64,000 nt of DNA from Azoarcus sp. (GCA_030604735.1 JAUVVG010000005.1:1-64000), one strand, 5' to 3'; positions 24,087-33,265 are shown, numbered from the stretch's first letter. Numbers and translations: made by a program. Notes: a model not told the origin generated them from the sequence alone.

Positions 24087-24355
24087 GGTGTGTGCCTGTG
24101 ATGTGTGTCGGAGTCGGGTTCTAGGGTGCGGGTGCGCCGGGTCGGGAACGAAATCGCGTCTTGTCGGCCTCACGCCGGCGGGCTGTAGCGTGCGCGTGTC
24201 GGGTCCCGGATCGAGACCCCGCTTTAAACAACTCGACCTCACGCAGCCGCAATCCGAAAAACCGAATCCGGGAAAACCTAAACGCCGCGTCAGGCGAGCA
24301 TCGTCGGGCAACGACACCGGCGCAAACGAATCGAGCAGGGAAGCATACCGCGCAA

Positions 24356-25777
24356 ATGCCTGTAGCAAACGAGATCTGGCCAGACGGCCTCGCATTCGTC
24401 GACATCGAGACCACTGGCGGGCCGACCCAGCGCGAGTCGATCACCGAGATCGGCATCGTCGAAGTCGACCCCGACGGGGTGCGCGAATGGTCGACACTGG
24501 TCCGCCCGGCCTCCCGCATTCCGGAGCATATCCAGCGCCTGACCGGCATCTCGAACGAGATGGTGGCCGATGCGCCATGTTTCGCCGAGGTCGCCGACGC
24601 GGTCTTCGACCGCTTGCAGGGTCGGCTTTTCGTCGCCCACAACGCACGCTTCGACCATGGCCACTTGCGGGCGGCGTTTCGCCGCATCGGCATGGACATC
24701 CGGCCCAAAGTGCTGTGCACGGTCAAGCTGTCGCGGCGGCTCTTCCCGGAGCAGCGCCGCCACAGCCTGGACCACCTGATCGCCCGTCATGGGCTGTCGG
24801 TCGGCGAGCGCCACCGTGCGCTCGGCGATGCCCTCCTGCTGTGGCAGTTCTGGCAACACCTCGCCGAGCGCCTGCCCGCCGGGGTGATCGTCGATGCCGT
24901 GCGCGAACTGATCGGCCGCGCCGCGCTGCCGCCGCACCTGGACTCCACCGACATCGATGCGCTGCCGGACGGCCCGGGCGTCTATCTCTTCTACGGTGAG
25001 AACGACCTGCCGCTCTACATCGGCAAGAGCAAGCACATCCGCACCCGGGTGATGTCGCACTTCTCGGCCGATCACAGCAGCGACCGCGAGCTCAGCCTGA
25101 GCCAGCAGGTGCGCCGGATCGAGGCGATCGAGACCGCCGGCGAGTTCGGCGCCTTGCTGCTGGAAGCCGAGCTGATCAAGTCCCGCCAGCCCACCCACAA
25201 TCGAAAGCTGCGCCGCAACCGGGAATTGAGCGCCTGGCGACTCGACACCGACCTGATCGGCGACCACCGCCTGACCCTGGTATCCGGCGAGGATCTCGAC
25301 CCGGGCAGCCAGCAAGGCTTGTACGGCTTCTTCCGTAGTCGCCGCGAGGCGACCAACCGGCTGCGCACGATGGCGCGCGAACATGGGCTGTGCCCACCCC
25401 TGCTCGGGCTGGAATCTCGCCCGGCCGGTGGCCGCTGCTTCAATTACCAGCTCAAGCGCTGCAAAGGCGCCTGCGACGGCCATGAAGCCCGCCTCGCCCA
25501 CGACCTGCGCCTGATCGAAGCCTTGTCCGCACTGAAAGTCAAAACCTGGCCCTACCCCGGCCCGGTCGGAATGCCAGAAGGCGAGGTGATCCACGTCATC
25601 GACGGCTGGCGCTACCTCGGCTGCGCCCGCGACGAATCGGAACTGGCCGAATGCCTCGCCAGCGGCCGCCCGGCCTTCGACCTCGACCTGTACAAGTTGC
25701 TGGTCAAGGCGGTCCGGAGAAGTCCGACCACTCCGCTCCAGCGGCCGCCCGCGCCGGAAACAAGGCATTCTTCGTAG
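24356..25777 (+). CDS. DnaQ-like exonuclease fused to GIY-YIG nuclease
   Basis: A 473-residue fusion. The N-terminal DEDDh 3'-5' exonuclease domain (about 8-175) carries FVDIETTG, VAHNARFDHG and HRALGDALL. The second half has a UvrC/Cho-type GIY-YIG domain (about 200-290: GPGVYLFYGENDLPLYIGKS) and a C-terminal UvrC-like region with a CFNYQLKRCKGAC cysteine motif. Proteins of this build are usually linked to DNA repair or proofreading and resemble Cho. The 3' part of UvrC (RNase H-like domain) is absent. The start follows a weak AGGGA. The last 20 residues are Pro/Arg-rich and atypical. Confidence 0.92.
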   Translation: MPVANEIWPDGLAFVDIETTGGPTQRESITEIGIVEVDPDGVREWSTLVRPASRIPEHIQRLTGISNEMVADAPCFAEVADAVFDRLQGRLFVAHNARFDHGHLRAAFRRIGMDIRPKVLCTVKLSRRLFPEQRRHSLDHLIARHGLSVGERHRALGDALLLWQFWQHLAERLPAGVIVDAVRELIGRAALPPHLDSTDIDALPDGPGVYLFYGENDLPLYIGKSKHIRTRVMSHFSADHSSDRELSLSQQVRRIEAIETAGEFGALLLEAELIKSRQPTHNRKLRRNRELSAWRLDTDLIGDHRLTLVSGEDLDPGSQQGLYGFFRSRREATNRLRTMAREHGLCPPLLGLESRPAGGRCFNYQLKRCKGACDGHEARLAHDLRLIEALSALKVKTWPYPGPVGMPEGEVIHVIDGWRYLGCARDESELAECLASGRPAFDLDLYKLLVKAVRRSPTTPLQRPPAPETRHSS

Positions 25778-26103
25778 ATGCACTGATCGACCGGTTCGCC
25801 GTCGTGATTCTCGACTCGAACTCGGCAAGCCGCGCCCTCCCTTGGCACAACGAGTGCTGCCCCGGCTACACGCAATCGGTGCGACCGCACTCGACAAGTG
25901 CATCCGGCTCACCGCTTGTCCGGCAGTCGGTCGCTCCCGTGCATTCGTCCCCGAATCGACCCGGCGTCGATCAGGAACAACCGACATGTCGCCTGGCCGC
26001 GAGCAATCGCCTGCCCTGTCCACTATCGGTCAGCATGAAATGGAAGGTGCAGGCTGCGACCGCGGGCGCGGCGCTGGCTGCTCGGCCGGGCGTTTCCCGC
26101 TTT
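25778..26103. other. Intergenic region without recognisable gene
   Basis: 326 bp between convergent genes. Open frames exist on both strands, but none has a Shine-Dalgarno, conserved-looking motif or natural composition. No strong hairpin with a T-tract was seen. It may be decayed coding DNA. Confidence 0.5.
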
Positions 26104-27024
26104 TCAGCGCCGTCTGGGACGGGTAGTAGTACCGAACTCCTGCGCCGCCTGGCGGCTGATCGCCTGCAGCACCGGGTTGACGATGCGGCGAGCACTGGTG
26201 ATCAGGAAGAGCTGCTCGCGGACCTCGGGCAGTTCACCGACGCGCACCACGTCGTACTGACGGCAGATGAACTCCGCGATCACGGCGGGAGCGACGAAGA
26301 AACCCGCCCCTTCCTGCCCGAAGGCCTTCAACAAGGCCAGATCATCCACCTCGGCGACCACCCGCGGACGAATCCGGTGACGCGCGAACCAGCGCAGGAG
26401 TTCGCTACGGAAGGCGACATCGTCGCCCGGCATCAGAAACGGCGCCTGGTCCAGACAGCGAGGAAAGTCGTCGCTGCGGCCTTCGACCAGCGTTCTCGCA
26501 CCGAACACCGCGAGCGCGCTCTCGCCGAGCAAATGAGTATAAGCCCTGACACCCAGCCCGGTCGGCATCGGCCGGTCGGCGATGACCGCATCGAGTCGGT
26601 GCAAGGCGAGTTCGGCCAGCAGGCCGTCCAGCCGACCCTCGCGACAGACCAGCCGCGCCGGGGTCACCTCGCCGAAGGCCACGGCGAGCAGGCGCGAGCT
26701 CAAGGACTTGGGTACCGAGTCGCAGATGCCGACCCGCAGCCGCGGAACTTGGCGCTCGGCCGACTCCCGCACCAGATCGACGATCTCGCTGCCGAGCATG
26801 AAGATCTCCTCGGCCAGGCCGAGGATGCGCGTGCCGCTCTCGGTCGGCACCAGGCGACGACCGCTGCGGGTGAACAATGCCACCCCCAGCGCCTCCTCCA
26901 GCAAGCCGATCTGACTGCTGATGGCATGCGGCGTCACATGGAGTTGCTCGCTCGCACGGGCAATACTACCTGCCTTGGCGACCGTCCAGAAGTAGCGCAG
27001 ATGCTTGAAATTGAGCGAATCCAT
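26104..27024 (-). CDS. LysR-family regulator, NhaR-like
   Basis: A 306-residue LTTR. The N-terminal winged helix reads LNFKHLRYFWTVAKAGSIAR, then ASEQLHVTPHAISSQI, which closely resembles NhaR; the remaining 220 residues form the effector domain. NhaR activates Na+/H+ antiporter and stress genes in response to Na+. The start MDSLNFKHL was chosen; the upstream extension in frame is AT-rich promoter DNA. It is divergent from the TerB-like gene, with direct repeats between them, so it may control that operon. Confidence 0.9.
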   Translation of the reverse strand: MDSLNFKHLRYFWTVAKAGSIARASEQLHVTPHAISSQIGLLEEALGVALFTRSGRRLVPTESGTRILGLAEEIFMLGSEIVDLVRESAERQVPRLRVGICDSVPKSLSSRLLAVAFGEVTPARLVCREGRLDGLLAELALHRLDAVIADRPMPTGLGVRAYTHLLGESALAVFGARTLVEGRSDDFPRCLDQAPFLMPGDDVAFRSELLRWFARHRIRPRVVAEVDDLALLKAFGQEGAGFFVAPAVIAEFICRQYDVVRVGELPEVREQLFLITSARRIVNPVLQAISRQAAQEFGTTTRPRRR

Positions 27025-27038
27025 GGGAAAAAGTTTCG

Positions 27039-27082
27039 TCGAATTTTTCGATGTTTTAACACATTTAAATCGACTTTTTCGA
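27039..27082. promoter_or_regulatory. Direct repeats between NhaR-like and TerB-like genes
   Basis: TCGAATTTTTCGA (27039-27051) and TCGACTTTTTCGA (27070-27082) differ at one base and are 31 bp apart (about three helical turns) in a markedly AT-rich patch. Position and symmetry suit binding of the adjacent LysR-type regulator. Confidence 0.5.
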
Positions 27083-27145
27083 GTTATTGACTGCACCTAT
27101 CCTGAGTGCTCACCAATCCGGTGACCACTATTGGAGGATTCGACC

Positions 27146-27571
27146 ATGCGGCACTACGAAACCGACAGCGCCCACGCTGCAGCCCGCGTGCTCTCACTCG
27201 CCCTGATGGCCGATGGCGTTCCCGACAAGGCGGAATTCGACTGCCTTCGCCGCCTGCGCACGCTGGAGGAAATCGGGATCGACGAGGAGCTGTTCGACAA
27301 CATCCTGCAGCGCTTCTGCCAGGACGTCGAACAAAGCGTCGGCTACTTCGATGCGCTTCAATACCGGTTGTCGAACGACTTCGTCGATGCCTTGCTCGAC
27401 GAAGTCCAGGACCCGCACAGCCAGCGCATCCTGCTGCGCACCATCGTCGAGATCGCGATCGCAGACGGCTGCCTGAGCGAAGGCGAGAAGCAGTTGCTGT
27501 CCCGCGCCAGCACGCGCTGGGGCACGGATACCCAGTGGCCTGTCCGGATTCGTCCGACGGTGCCATCCTGA
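27146..27571 (+). CDS. TerB-like domain protein
   Basis: A 141-residue, mostly helical, acidic protein. ARVLSLALMADGVPDKAEFDCL and the second IVEIAIADGCLSEGEKQLL have the (A/D)DG...E rhythm of TerB/DjlA-N-type helical domains, which are often linked to tellurite or envelope-stress genes. A GGAGG Shine-Dalgarno stands 8 nt before the ATG. It is first in a possible two-gene unit with the PsiE-like membrane protein 78 bp downstream. Specific function unknown. Confidence 0.75.
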   Translation: MRHYETDSAHAAARVLSLALMADGVPDKAEFDCLRRLRTLEEIGIDEELFDNILQRFCQDVEQSVGYFDALQYRLSNDFVDALLDEVQDPHSQRILLRTIVEIAIADGCLSEGEKQLLSRASTRWGTDTQWPVRIRPTVPS

Positions 27572-27649
27572 CCACGGGCGGGTTCATGCGCGCGAGGGCG
27601 CCACCCATCGCGCGTACGACCCACCCGCCTCCCTGCCAGGAGCAAGACG

Positions 27650-28123
27650 ATGGCCAAGCTCGACCCCTCGACCCCCACCCGCGATCACAATCACCTCGAC
27701 ACCAACGATCGGGATCGGCTGATCGCCTCGCTCAACCATGCGATCCGCCACTCGATCCGGTTGCTGGCGGTGTTGATGGTGCTGGTCATCTTCTGGTGCG
27801 TCGCCGACGTGGTCCTGGTGCTCTACGAACGCTTGTCGAGCCCGCCCTTCCTGCTGCTCGATTTCAACGACATCTTCGTCGTGTTCGCGGCTTTCCTGGC
27901 GGTGCTGATCGCAATCGAGATCTTCGCCAACATCACGCTCTACCTGCGCGACGACGTGATCCATGTGAAGCTGGTGATCGCGACCGCGCTGATGGCGATC
28001 GCACGCAAGGTGATCGTGCTCGACCTCAGCCAGATCTCGCCCGAATACCTGTACGGGATTGGCGTGGTGGTACTGGCGCTGGGCGTGACCTACTGGCTGG
28101 TGTCATCGAAGGCACGGACCTGA
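27650..28123 (+). CDS. PsiE-family membrane protein
   Basis: A 157-residue protein with a polar N-terminus (about 35 residues) and four hydrophobic segments. The FANITLYLRDDVIHVKLVIATALMAIARKVIVLD segment between the second and third spans is the PsiE hallmark. PsiE is phosphate-starvation-inducible in E. coli, role unknown. AGGAG lies 7 nt before the start. Downstream of the TerB-like gene. Confidence 0.88.
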   Translation: MAKLDPSTPTRDHNHLDTNDRDRLIASLNHAIRHSIRLLAVLMVLVIFWCVADVVLVLYERLSSPPFLLLDFNDIFVVFAAFLAVLIAIEIFANITLYLRDDVIHVKLVIATALMAIARKVIVLDLSQISPEYLYGIGVVVLALGVTYWLVSSKART

Positions 28124-28171
28124 TCAATCTGCGCCCACGCACAGGGGTCCGGCTCGGTCGGCAAGAGATGG

Positions 28172-28193
28172 ATCCGCGCAGTATCGCGCGGAT
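28172..28193. terminator. Hairpin between convergent genes
   Basis: Perfect stem ATCCGCGC (28172-28179) / GCGCGGAT (28186-28193) with a 6-nt loop, between the PsiE gene and the convergent TRAP permease stop. A bidirectional terminator is likely, although no T-tract flanks it. Confidence 0.5.
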
Positions 28194-28197
28194 TCGA

Positions 28198-29457
28198 TCA
28201 GCCGGAAAACCCGAGAATCAAAGGCAGATAGACCACCAGGAACAAGACCCCGATCAACCCGAAGAGGTAGGGCAGGATCGCGCGCGAGATCGGCTCGAGC
28301 GGCAGCCGCGTCACCGACGAGGCGACATAGAGGTTGATCGCGACCGGCGGGGTGATCATGCCGATCGCGAGGCCGACCACGATGATCAGGCCGAAATGCA
28401 CCAGGTCGATGCCGAGCTGGGTGACCAGCGGCAGAAACACCGGGGTCAGGATGATCAGCGCGCTGGCGGTTTCGATGAACACCCCGGTGAGCAGGATCAG
28501 CAACGTGATCAGCAAAAGGATCACGTAGGGGTTGGACGAGATCGACAGCACCGCGTCGGCGATCATGCCCGGCACCTGCCAGTTGGCCAGCGTCCAGCTC
28601 AGCACCGCCGAGGTCGCGATCACGAACATGATCACCGCGGTGGTGATCACCGAGCGCACCATGATCCGGTACACATCGCGCAGCTTGAGGTCGCGGTAGA
28701 TGAACAGTGATACGAACAGCGCGTAATTGACCGCGACCACCGCCGCCTCGCTGGGCGTGAACGCGCCCGAGAAAATACCGCCGAGGATGATCGCCGGGGT
28801 CATCAGGCCCCAGATCGCGGATTTGAAGGTGGTCCAGATGGTGCGCAGCGAGAAAGGCGTGCCCTTGGGATAGTTGCGCCGGTAGGCCTGGTGGATCGCG
28901 ATGATCATCAGGCCCAGGCCCATCGCCAGGCCGGGCAGGAACCCGCTGAGGAAGAGTTGCGACACCGATTGCCCGGCGATCACCGCATAGATGATCATCG
29001 GCACCGACGGCGGAATCACCACGCCGATGGTGCCGCTGGCCGCGATCAGCGCAGCGGCCGAGGCCGGGTCGTAGCCCTTGCGCTTGAGCTCGGGTACCAG
29101 GCTGGAACCGACCGCGGCGGTGGTCGCGGCGCCGGAGCCCGAGATCGCGGCGAAGAACATCCCGGCCAGCACCGACACCACCGACAGACCGCCCTTGAGG
29201 AAGCCCAGGATCGCGTCGGCCAGGCTGACCAGCTTCTCGCTGACCTTGCCCTGCGCCATCAGGTCGCCGGCGAGGATGAAGAAGGGCACCGCGATCAGCG
29301 CGAAGGAATCCACTCCGGCGAACATGCGCTGCGCCACCAGCATCAGCGGAATGTCCGCGCCATGCAGCGCGACCACGGTGCTCGCGCCAATGGTCAACGC
29401 CACCGGCACGCCCAGCAACAGGAACAGGAAGAATAGGCCGAACAGCACCAGCGTCAT
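28198..29457 (-). CDS. TRAP transporter large permease (DctM family)
   Basis: A 419-residue protein with about 12 hydrophobic segments. GSGAATTAAVGS, GTIGVVIPPSVP and the C-terminal MITPPVAINLYV are DctM signatures. The start overlaps the small permease stop as ATGA; a longer frame upstream is the small permease read out of frame. It is the last gene of the second TRAP operon. Related in role but not closely similar to the first operon's permease. Confidence 0.95.
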   Translation of the reverse strand: MTLVLFGLFFLFLLLGVPVALTIGASTVVALHGADIPLMLVAQRMFAGVDSFALIAVPFFILAGDLMAQGKVSEKLVSLADAILGFLKGGLSVVSVLAGMFFAAISGSGAATTAAVGSSLVPELKRKGYDPASAAALIAASGTIGVVIPPSVPMIIYAVIAGQSVSQLFLSGFLPGLAMGLGLMIIAIHQAYRRNYPKGTPFSLRTIWTTFKSAIWGLMTPAIILGGIFSGAFTPSEAAVVAVNYALFVSLFIYRDLKLRDVYRIMVRSVITTAVIMFVIATSAVLSWTLANWQVPGMIADAVLSISSNPYVILLLITLLILLTGVFIETASALIILTPVFLPLVTQLGIDLVHFGLIIVVGLAIGMITPPVAINLYVASSVTRLPLEPISRAILPYLFGLIGVLFLVVYLPLILGFSG

Positions 29458-29987
29458 GGCAAGTCGCGCTCCAGCTGGCGCGCCTCTTCGTCGTCGGCGA
29501 CCTGGCGAGCCCGGTCGAACAGCAACTCGAACAGGTCGAGCAGCGCGTAATACGCCATGATCGCGGCCGAGGCCGGGATCACCGAATAGACATAACGCAT
29601 CGGCATGCGCAACGAGGCCGATACCTGGAAACTCTGCAACTGCATGTACTTGACGCCAACGGTGATCAACACCGCGAAGAATCCGAGGGCGACCAGACAG
29701 GCCGCGACCCGCGCGATCCGGCGCATCGTCGATGGCAAGGCGTCGACCGCGAAGGTGACCGCGATGTGGCGACCGCGCTGGTAAGCCAGCGTCGCGCCGA
29801 GAAAGGTCGTCCACACCAGCAGGTAGCGGGCGACCTCCTCGGACCAGCTCAACGCATCGAAGAACACCCGTGCCAGGATCTGCATCGTGATCACGACGAT
29901 CATCCCGGCGAGCGCCAGAAAGGCGACCCGCTGGATGACCGCGTCGATCATACGTTCGACCGACTTGAGCATGCCGAACACGGACAC
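29454..29987 (-). CDS. TRAP transporter small permease (DctQ family)
   Basis: A 177-residue protein with four hydrophobic segments and the SWSEEVARYLLVW motif typical of DctQ between segments two and three. It lies 31 bp after the binding-protein gene and overlaps the large permease by 4 bp. Confidence 0.93.
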   Translation of the reverse strand: MSVFGMLKSVERMIDAVIQRVAFLALAGMIVVITMQILARVFFDALSWSEEVARYLLVWTTFLGATLAYQRGRHIAVTFAVDALPSTMRRIARVAACLVALGFFAVLITVGVKYMQLQSFQVSASLRMPMRYVYSVIPASAAIMAYYALLDLFELLFDRARQVADDEEARQLERDLP

Positions 29988-30018
29988 GAAGGGCAGGGCT
30001 CCCGGCGCGGCGTCAGGC

Positions 30019-31026
30019 TTACTGCAGTTCGGCGCGGATGCGCTTCAGGTAGTCGCCGAAGCGCGACTCGTACTTCTCATACACCGGCGCGACCGCGGCC
30101 TGGAAGGCAGCGATGTCCGGGTTCTCGACCACTTGCATGCCGGCTGCGCGCAGTTCTTCGATCTGCTCGGCCTGCATCTGCGCGTTCATCGCCCGCTCAT
30201 GCTCGGCCGCTTCCTGCGCCGCGGTCTTGAGCACGTCCTGCGCCGCGGCCGGCATCGCGTTCCAGCGCGACAAGCCCATCACGAAGATCGCCGGGGCATA
30301 GGTGTGGCGGGTGAAGGACATGTGGCCCTGGGTTTCGTTGAGCTTGAACGAGTGGATCACGTTGACCGGATTCTCCTGGCCGTCGATCGTGCCCTGCTGC
30401 ATCGCGGTCAGTGCCTCGGTCCAGGCCATCGGCACCGCATTCGCCCCGAGCGCGCGGAAGGTGTCGATATAGACCGGGTTCTCCATCACGCGGATCTTCA
30501 TGCCCTTGATGTCGTCCGGGTTGGTGACCGCGCGCTGGCTGTTGGTCAGGTTGCGGAAGCCGCGCTCGGCATAGGCCAGGCCCTTGAGGTTGACGTTCTC
30601 GAGCTTGCCGAGCAATTCCTGACCGATTTCACCGTCCAGCACCTTGTAAGCGTCTTCCGGCGTCGGGAACAGGAAGGGCAGCTCGAACACTGCCATTTCC
30701 TCGACGAAGTTGGCGACCGGGCCGTTGGTGATCACCCCCATGTCCACCGTGCCGATCTGCATGCCCTCGAGCAGGGTACGCTCGTCGCCGAGAACCGCGT
30801 TCGGGTACAGCTCGACCGTGACCTTGCCGCCGGTGCGCTCCTCGACCAGTTCCTTGAATCTGACCGCGGCGATATGGAAGCCGTCGCGTTCATTGACCAC
30901 GTGGGCCAGCTTCAGATTGACCGCCCTCATGTCCTTGAAGGCTTCGACATCGGCCGCAGCGTGGCCTGCAAACAGGGAGCCCATCGCCAGGGTCAGCGCG
31001 AGCAATCCGCCGGATAGCTTTTTCAT
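30019..31026 (-). CDS. TRAP substrate-binding protein (DctP family)
   Basis: A 335-residue periplasmic receptor. The ATG giving MKKLSGGLLALTLAMGS has an AGAGGA Shine-Dalgarno and starts a signal peptide cleaved near AAA-DVE (about 25). Ligand-domain features include the conserved Arg region in KGMKIRVMENPVY and QQGTIDGQENP, typical of C4-dicarboxylate or sugar-acid receptors. It starts the second TRAP operon. A carboxylate ligand is likely from the family; its identity is unknown. Confidence 0.94.
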   Translation of the reverse strand: MKKLSGGLLALTLAMGSLFAGHAAADVEAFKDMRAVNLKLAHVVNERDGFHIAAVRFKELVEERTGGKVTVELYPNAVLGDERTLLEGMQIGTVDMGVITNGPVANFVEEMAVFELPFLFPTPEDAYKVLDGEIGQELLGKLENVNLKGLAYAERGFRNLTNSQRAVTNPDDIKGMKIRVMENPVYIDTFRALGANAVPMAWTEALTAMQQGTIDGQENPVNVIHSFKLNETQGHMSFTRHTYAPAIFVMGLSRWNAMPAAAQDVLKTAAQEAAEHERAMNAQMQAEQIEELRAAGMQVVENPDIAAFQAAVAPVYEKYESRFGDYLKRIRAELQ

Positions 31027-31386
31027 TGTTCGTCCTCTCGTTCGGTAGGTGTCGTCCACATTCCGCCATGGCACCGCGCCGACCACCCGCCATGCGCATG
31101 ACGGGATGCGCGTTGAAGACGTTCGAGCGTGTCGCGGCCTGCCATTAGGGGGCATCGAGTATGTGAGCCTTTAGGCGGACGGTCAAGAACGGCGCAGCCT
31201 GCGTCGGCGAACAAGGTCCGCCGGTTCCGCCGGAAGCGCCTGGCCGGGCGAAATCAGCCAGCCCGGGAACCAACTCGACCAAAGTCATACCAAAGACCCG
31301 TACCTGCCCGTATGGTGACGCTCAAGTCGCGACGGCATGTGCCGTTAATTCAACCAGGACAACCAGCGACAGCACCGGAGCCGATC
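31027..31386. other. Divergent intergenic region
   Basis: 360 bp between the second TRAP operon (minus) and two small plus-strand genes. It should hold promoters for both directions. I see no clear sigma-70 or sigma-54 match, no long inverted repeat and no convincing gene. Confidence 0.45.
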
Positions 31387-31608
31387 ATGATCACCTATCT
31401 CGACATGGACAGCGGAACGACTCACATCGAAGCGCCCGATGCAGGGATTTCGCAACCGGCGCCGCAACAGGGACTGATCCTAGATTGCACGTTTCCGGTC
31501 GCCCCCCGGCTGGAAGCATGGCCCGATCATCGCGTGACGGCGTCCCCCCGCCCGTCGATCGCGCTCATCGAAGCCTGCCTCGCCCAACTCGACGCGGGAC
31601 GGGGCTGA
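31387..31608 (+). CDS. Small protein of unknown function
   Basis: A 73-residue open frame starting MITYLDMDSG after a GGAG 7 nt upstream. It is acidic, without membrane segments or recognised motifs. It precedes another small gene by 10 bp, which has a stronger Shine-Dalgarno, so the two may form an operon. Longer in-frame starts add a very basic, unlikely N-terminus. Real gene status is moderately supported. Confidence 0.5.
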   Translation: MITYLDMDSGTTHIEAPDAGISQPAPQQGLILDCTFPVAPRLEAWPDHRVTASPRPSIALIEACLAQLDAGRG

Positions 31609-31618
31609 GGAGGCCATC

Positions 31619-31891
31619 ATGGACACGCCAAGACTCGACCTGGTGCAGGGTCACCGCAAGGAAAACGTCGGCCAGGGCTGGCGCCGGGCGGTCGAGACCG
31701 TGATCCACGCCGCGATCGATGCCGGCTTCCGGATAGGACAGCAGGTGCGTATCGGTCGCGTCCGGGGCAGCATCGTCGGCTACAACATCGGCGCGACCGG
31801 ACGCTACAGCGGCGATCGCTACCCCTTGCTGGTCGATACCGAGTTCGGCGTGACCAAGTGCAGCCTGCACGAGGTCACCGCTTGCGCCTGA
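31619..31891 (+). CDS. Small basic protein of unknown function
   Basis: A 90-residue protein with a GGAGG Shine-Dalgarno 7 nt before the ATG. The C-terminal half (QQVRIGRVRGSIVGYNIG, then RYPLLVDTEFGVTKCSLHEV) has the alternating pattern of a small SH3-like beta barrel, and the region before it is helical. Not assigned to a known family. It lies between a TRAP operon and the amino-acid permease and is convergent with the latter, ending 3 bp from its stop. Confidence 0.65.
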   Translation: MDTPRLDLVQGHRKENVGQGWRRAVETVIHAAIDAGFRIGQQVRIGRVRGSIVGYNIGATGRYSGDRYPLLVDTEFGVTKCSLHEVTACA

Positions 31892-31894
31892 CGC

Positions 31895-33265
31895 TCAGGC
31901 CGGCTCGCCCGTCCGCTTTCGCATCGCCAACAGGGGCAGGCCAGCCAGCAGAACGAGCAGGCCGATCACCGCGCCGGGGCCGGCATAGACCACACTGGAC
32001 CAGAACAGGCCGGCGCAGGTCGCCGCGAACAACAATGGCGTGAGCGGGTAGAGCGGCACCCGGAACGGCCGCAGCGCGTCTGGATCGCGTTGCCGCAAAC
32101 GCAACACCGCCAGCGCGGTCAGCAGCATGAACAACCAGAACACCGGCGCGGTATAGGCGACCATCGTGCTGATGCCGTTGCCGGTGAGCGCACCGAACAG
32201 CACCAGCCCCAGCGTGATCGCGCCCTGCAGCAGCAGCGCCCGCGCCGGCGTTTCACCGCGGTCGCTCCAGGCGCCCAGTACCGCCAGTCGCGGCACGTCC
32301 CGTCCCAGCGCGTAATAAACCCGCGCCCCGGTCAGAATGGTCGCGTTGATCGTGCTCAAGGCCGCGAGGCAGACCATCACACTCAACAGCGCCGCCGCCA
32401 TCGGCCCGGCGACCGAACGCATCAGTTCCGCCCCGACCGCATGGGTCTGGCGCAGGCCGTCCAGGCCGAATATCTGCAGATAGGCCAGATTCGCGAGCAG
32501 GTAGATCACGCACACTACCGCGGTACCAATCAACAACACACGGCGCATGTTTCGCGCCGGATCGCGCAGTTCGCCGGACAGATAGGCCGCCTCGTTCCAG
32601 CCGCCATAGGTCAGCAGCACGAACACCATGCCCATGCCCAGCGCGCCAGCCAGACCATTGGCGGACGAGGCCGCGGCGACGCCATGCTCCAGCGGCTCGG
32701 CCAGCGCAGGCCCGGCCATGAGCAAGCCCCCACCGATCACGCCGGCCAGGACCAACACGGTCAGCGAGGTGAACACGATCTGCAGACGCTTGGATTCGCG
32801 GGTGCCGAGCACGTTGAGCGCAGTCAGGCCGATCACCGCCAGACTGGCATGAACCGCCACCCCATGATCACCGAGGGGTAGTAACTGCTGCGCATACTCG
32901 CCGTAGATGAAGGCCACCGCGGCGATTGCCCCGGTCTGGATCACCGAGCCGCGCGCCCAGGCGAACATCAGGCCGACACCCCCACCCCAGGCCCGCCGCA
33001 GGTAGTGGTACTCACCACCGGCATGCGGATAGGTCGAACCGAGCTCGGCATAACAGAGCGCACCGACCAGCATCACCAGTCCGCCGGCAAACCACAGCCC
33101 CATGTAGATCAGCGCCGTATCGGCCTGCTGCGCGACCAGCGGCGGAAAACCGAAGATGCCGACGCCGATCACCACCCCGACCAGCACCGCCACGCCGTCG
33201 GTGACGCCGATCCCCTTGCCCTTGCCCGGCTCTGGAACGGGCACCCGCTCAGATCCGGCGGGCAT
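31895..33265 (-). CDS. APC-superfamily amino-acid permease
   Basis: A 456-residue transporter with 12 hydrophobic segments. The first segment GVAVLVGVVIGVGIFGFPPLV carries the Gly-rich substrate motif of the family, and YPHAGGEYHYLRRAWG follows the third segment. The start MPAGSERVPV overlaps the methyltransferase stop by 17 bp, so the two genes are cotranscribed. It likely exchanges or imports an amino acid or amine; identity unknown. Confidence 0.92.
   Translation of the reverse strand: MPAGSERVPVPEPGKGKGIGVTDGVAVLVGVVIGVGIFGFPPLVAQQADTALIYMGLWFAGGLVMLVGALCYAELGSTYPHAGGEYHYLRRAWGGGVGLMFAWARGSVIQTGAIAAVAFIYGEYAQQLLPLGDHGVAVHASLAVIGLTALNVLGTRESKRLQIVFTSLTVLVLAGVIGGGLLMAGPALAEPLEHGVAAASSANGLAGALGMGMVFVLLTYGGWNEAAYLSGELRDPARNMRRVLLIGTAVVCVIYLLANLAYLQIFGLDGLRQTHAVGAELMRSVAGPMAAALLSVMVCLAALSTINATILTGARVYYALGRDVPRLAVLGAWSDRGETPARALLLQGAITLGLVLFGALTGNGISTMVAYTAPVFWLFMLLTALAVLRLRQRDPDALRPFRVPLYPLTPLLFAATCAGLFWSSVVYAGPGAVIGLLVLLAGLPLLAMRKRTGEPA

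Noticed and set aside
25842-26126. Open frame in the intergenic region beside the LysR gene
   Set aside because: No Shine-Dalgarno, no recognisable motif, and it runs into the LysR coding region.
31565-31870. Minus-strand open frame opposite the 31.6 kb small gene
   Set aside because: The plus-strand gene has a much better Shine-Dalgarno and a more natural protein composition.
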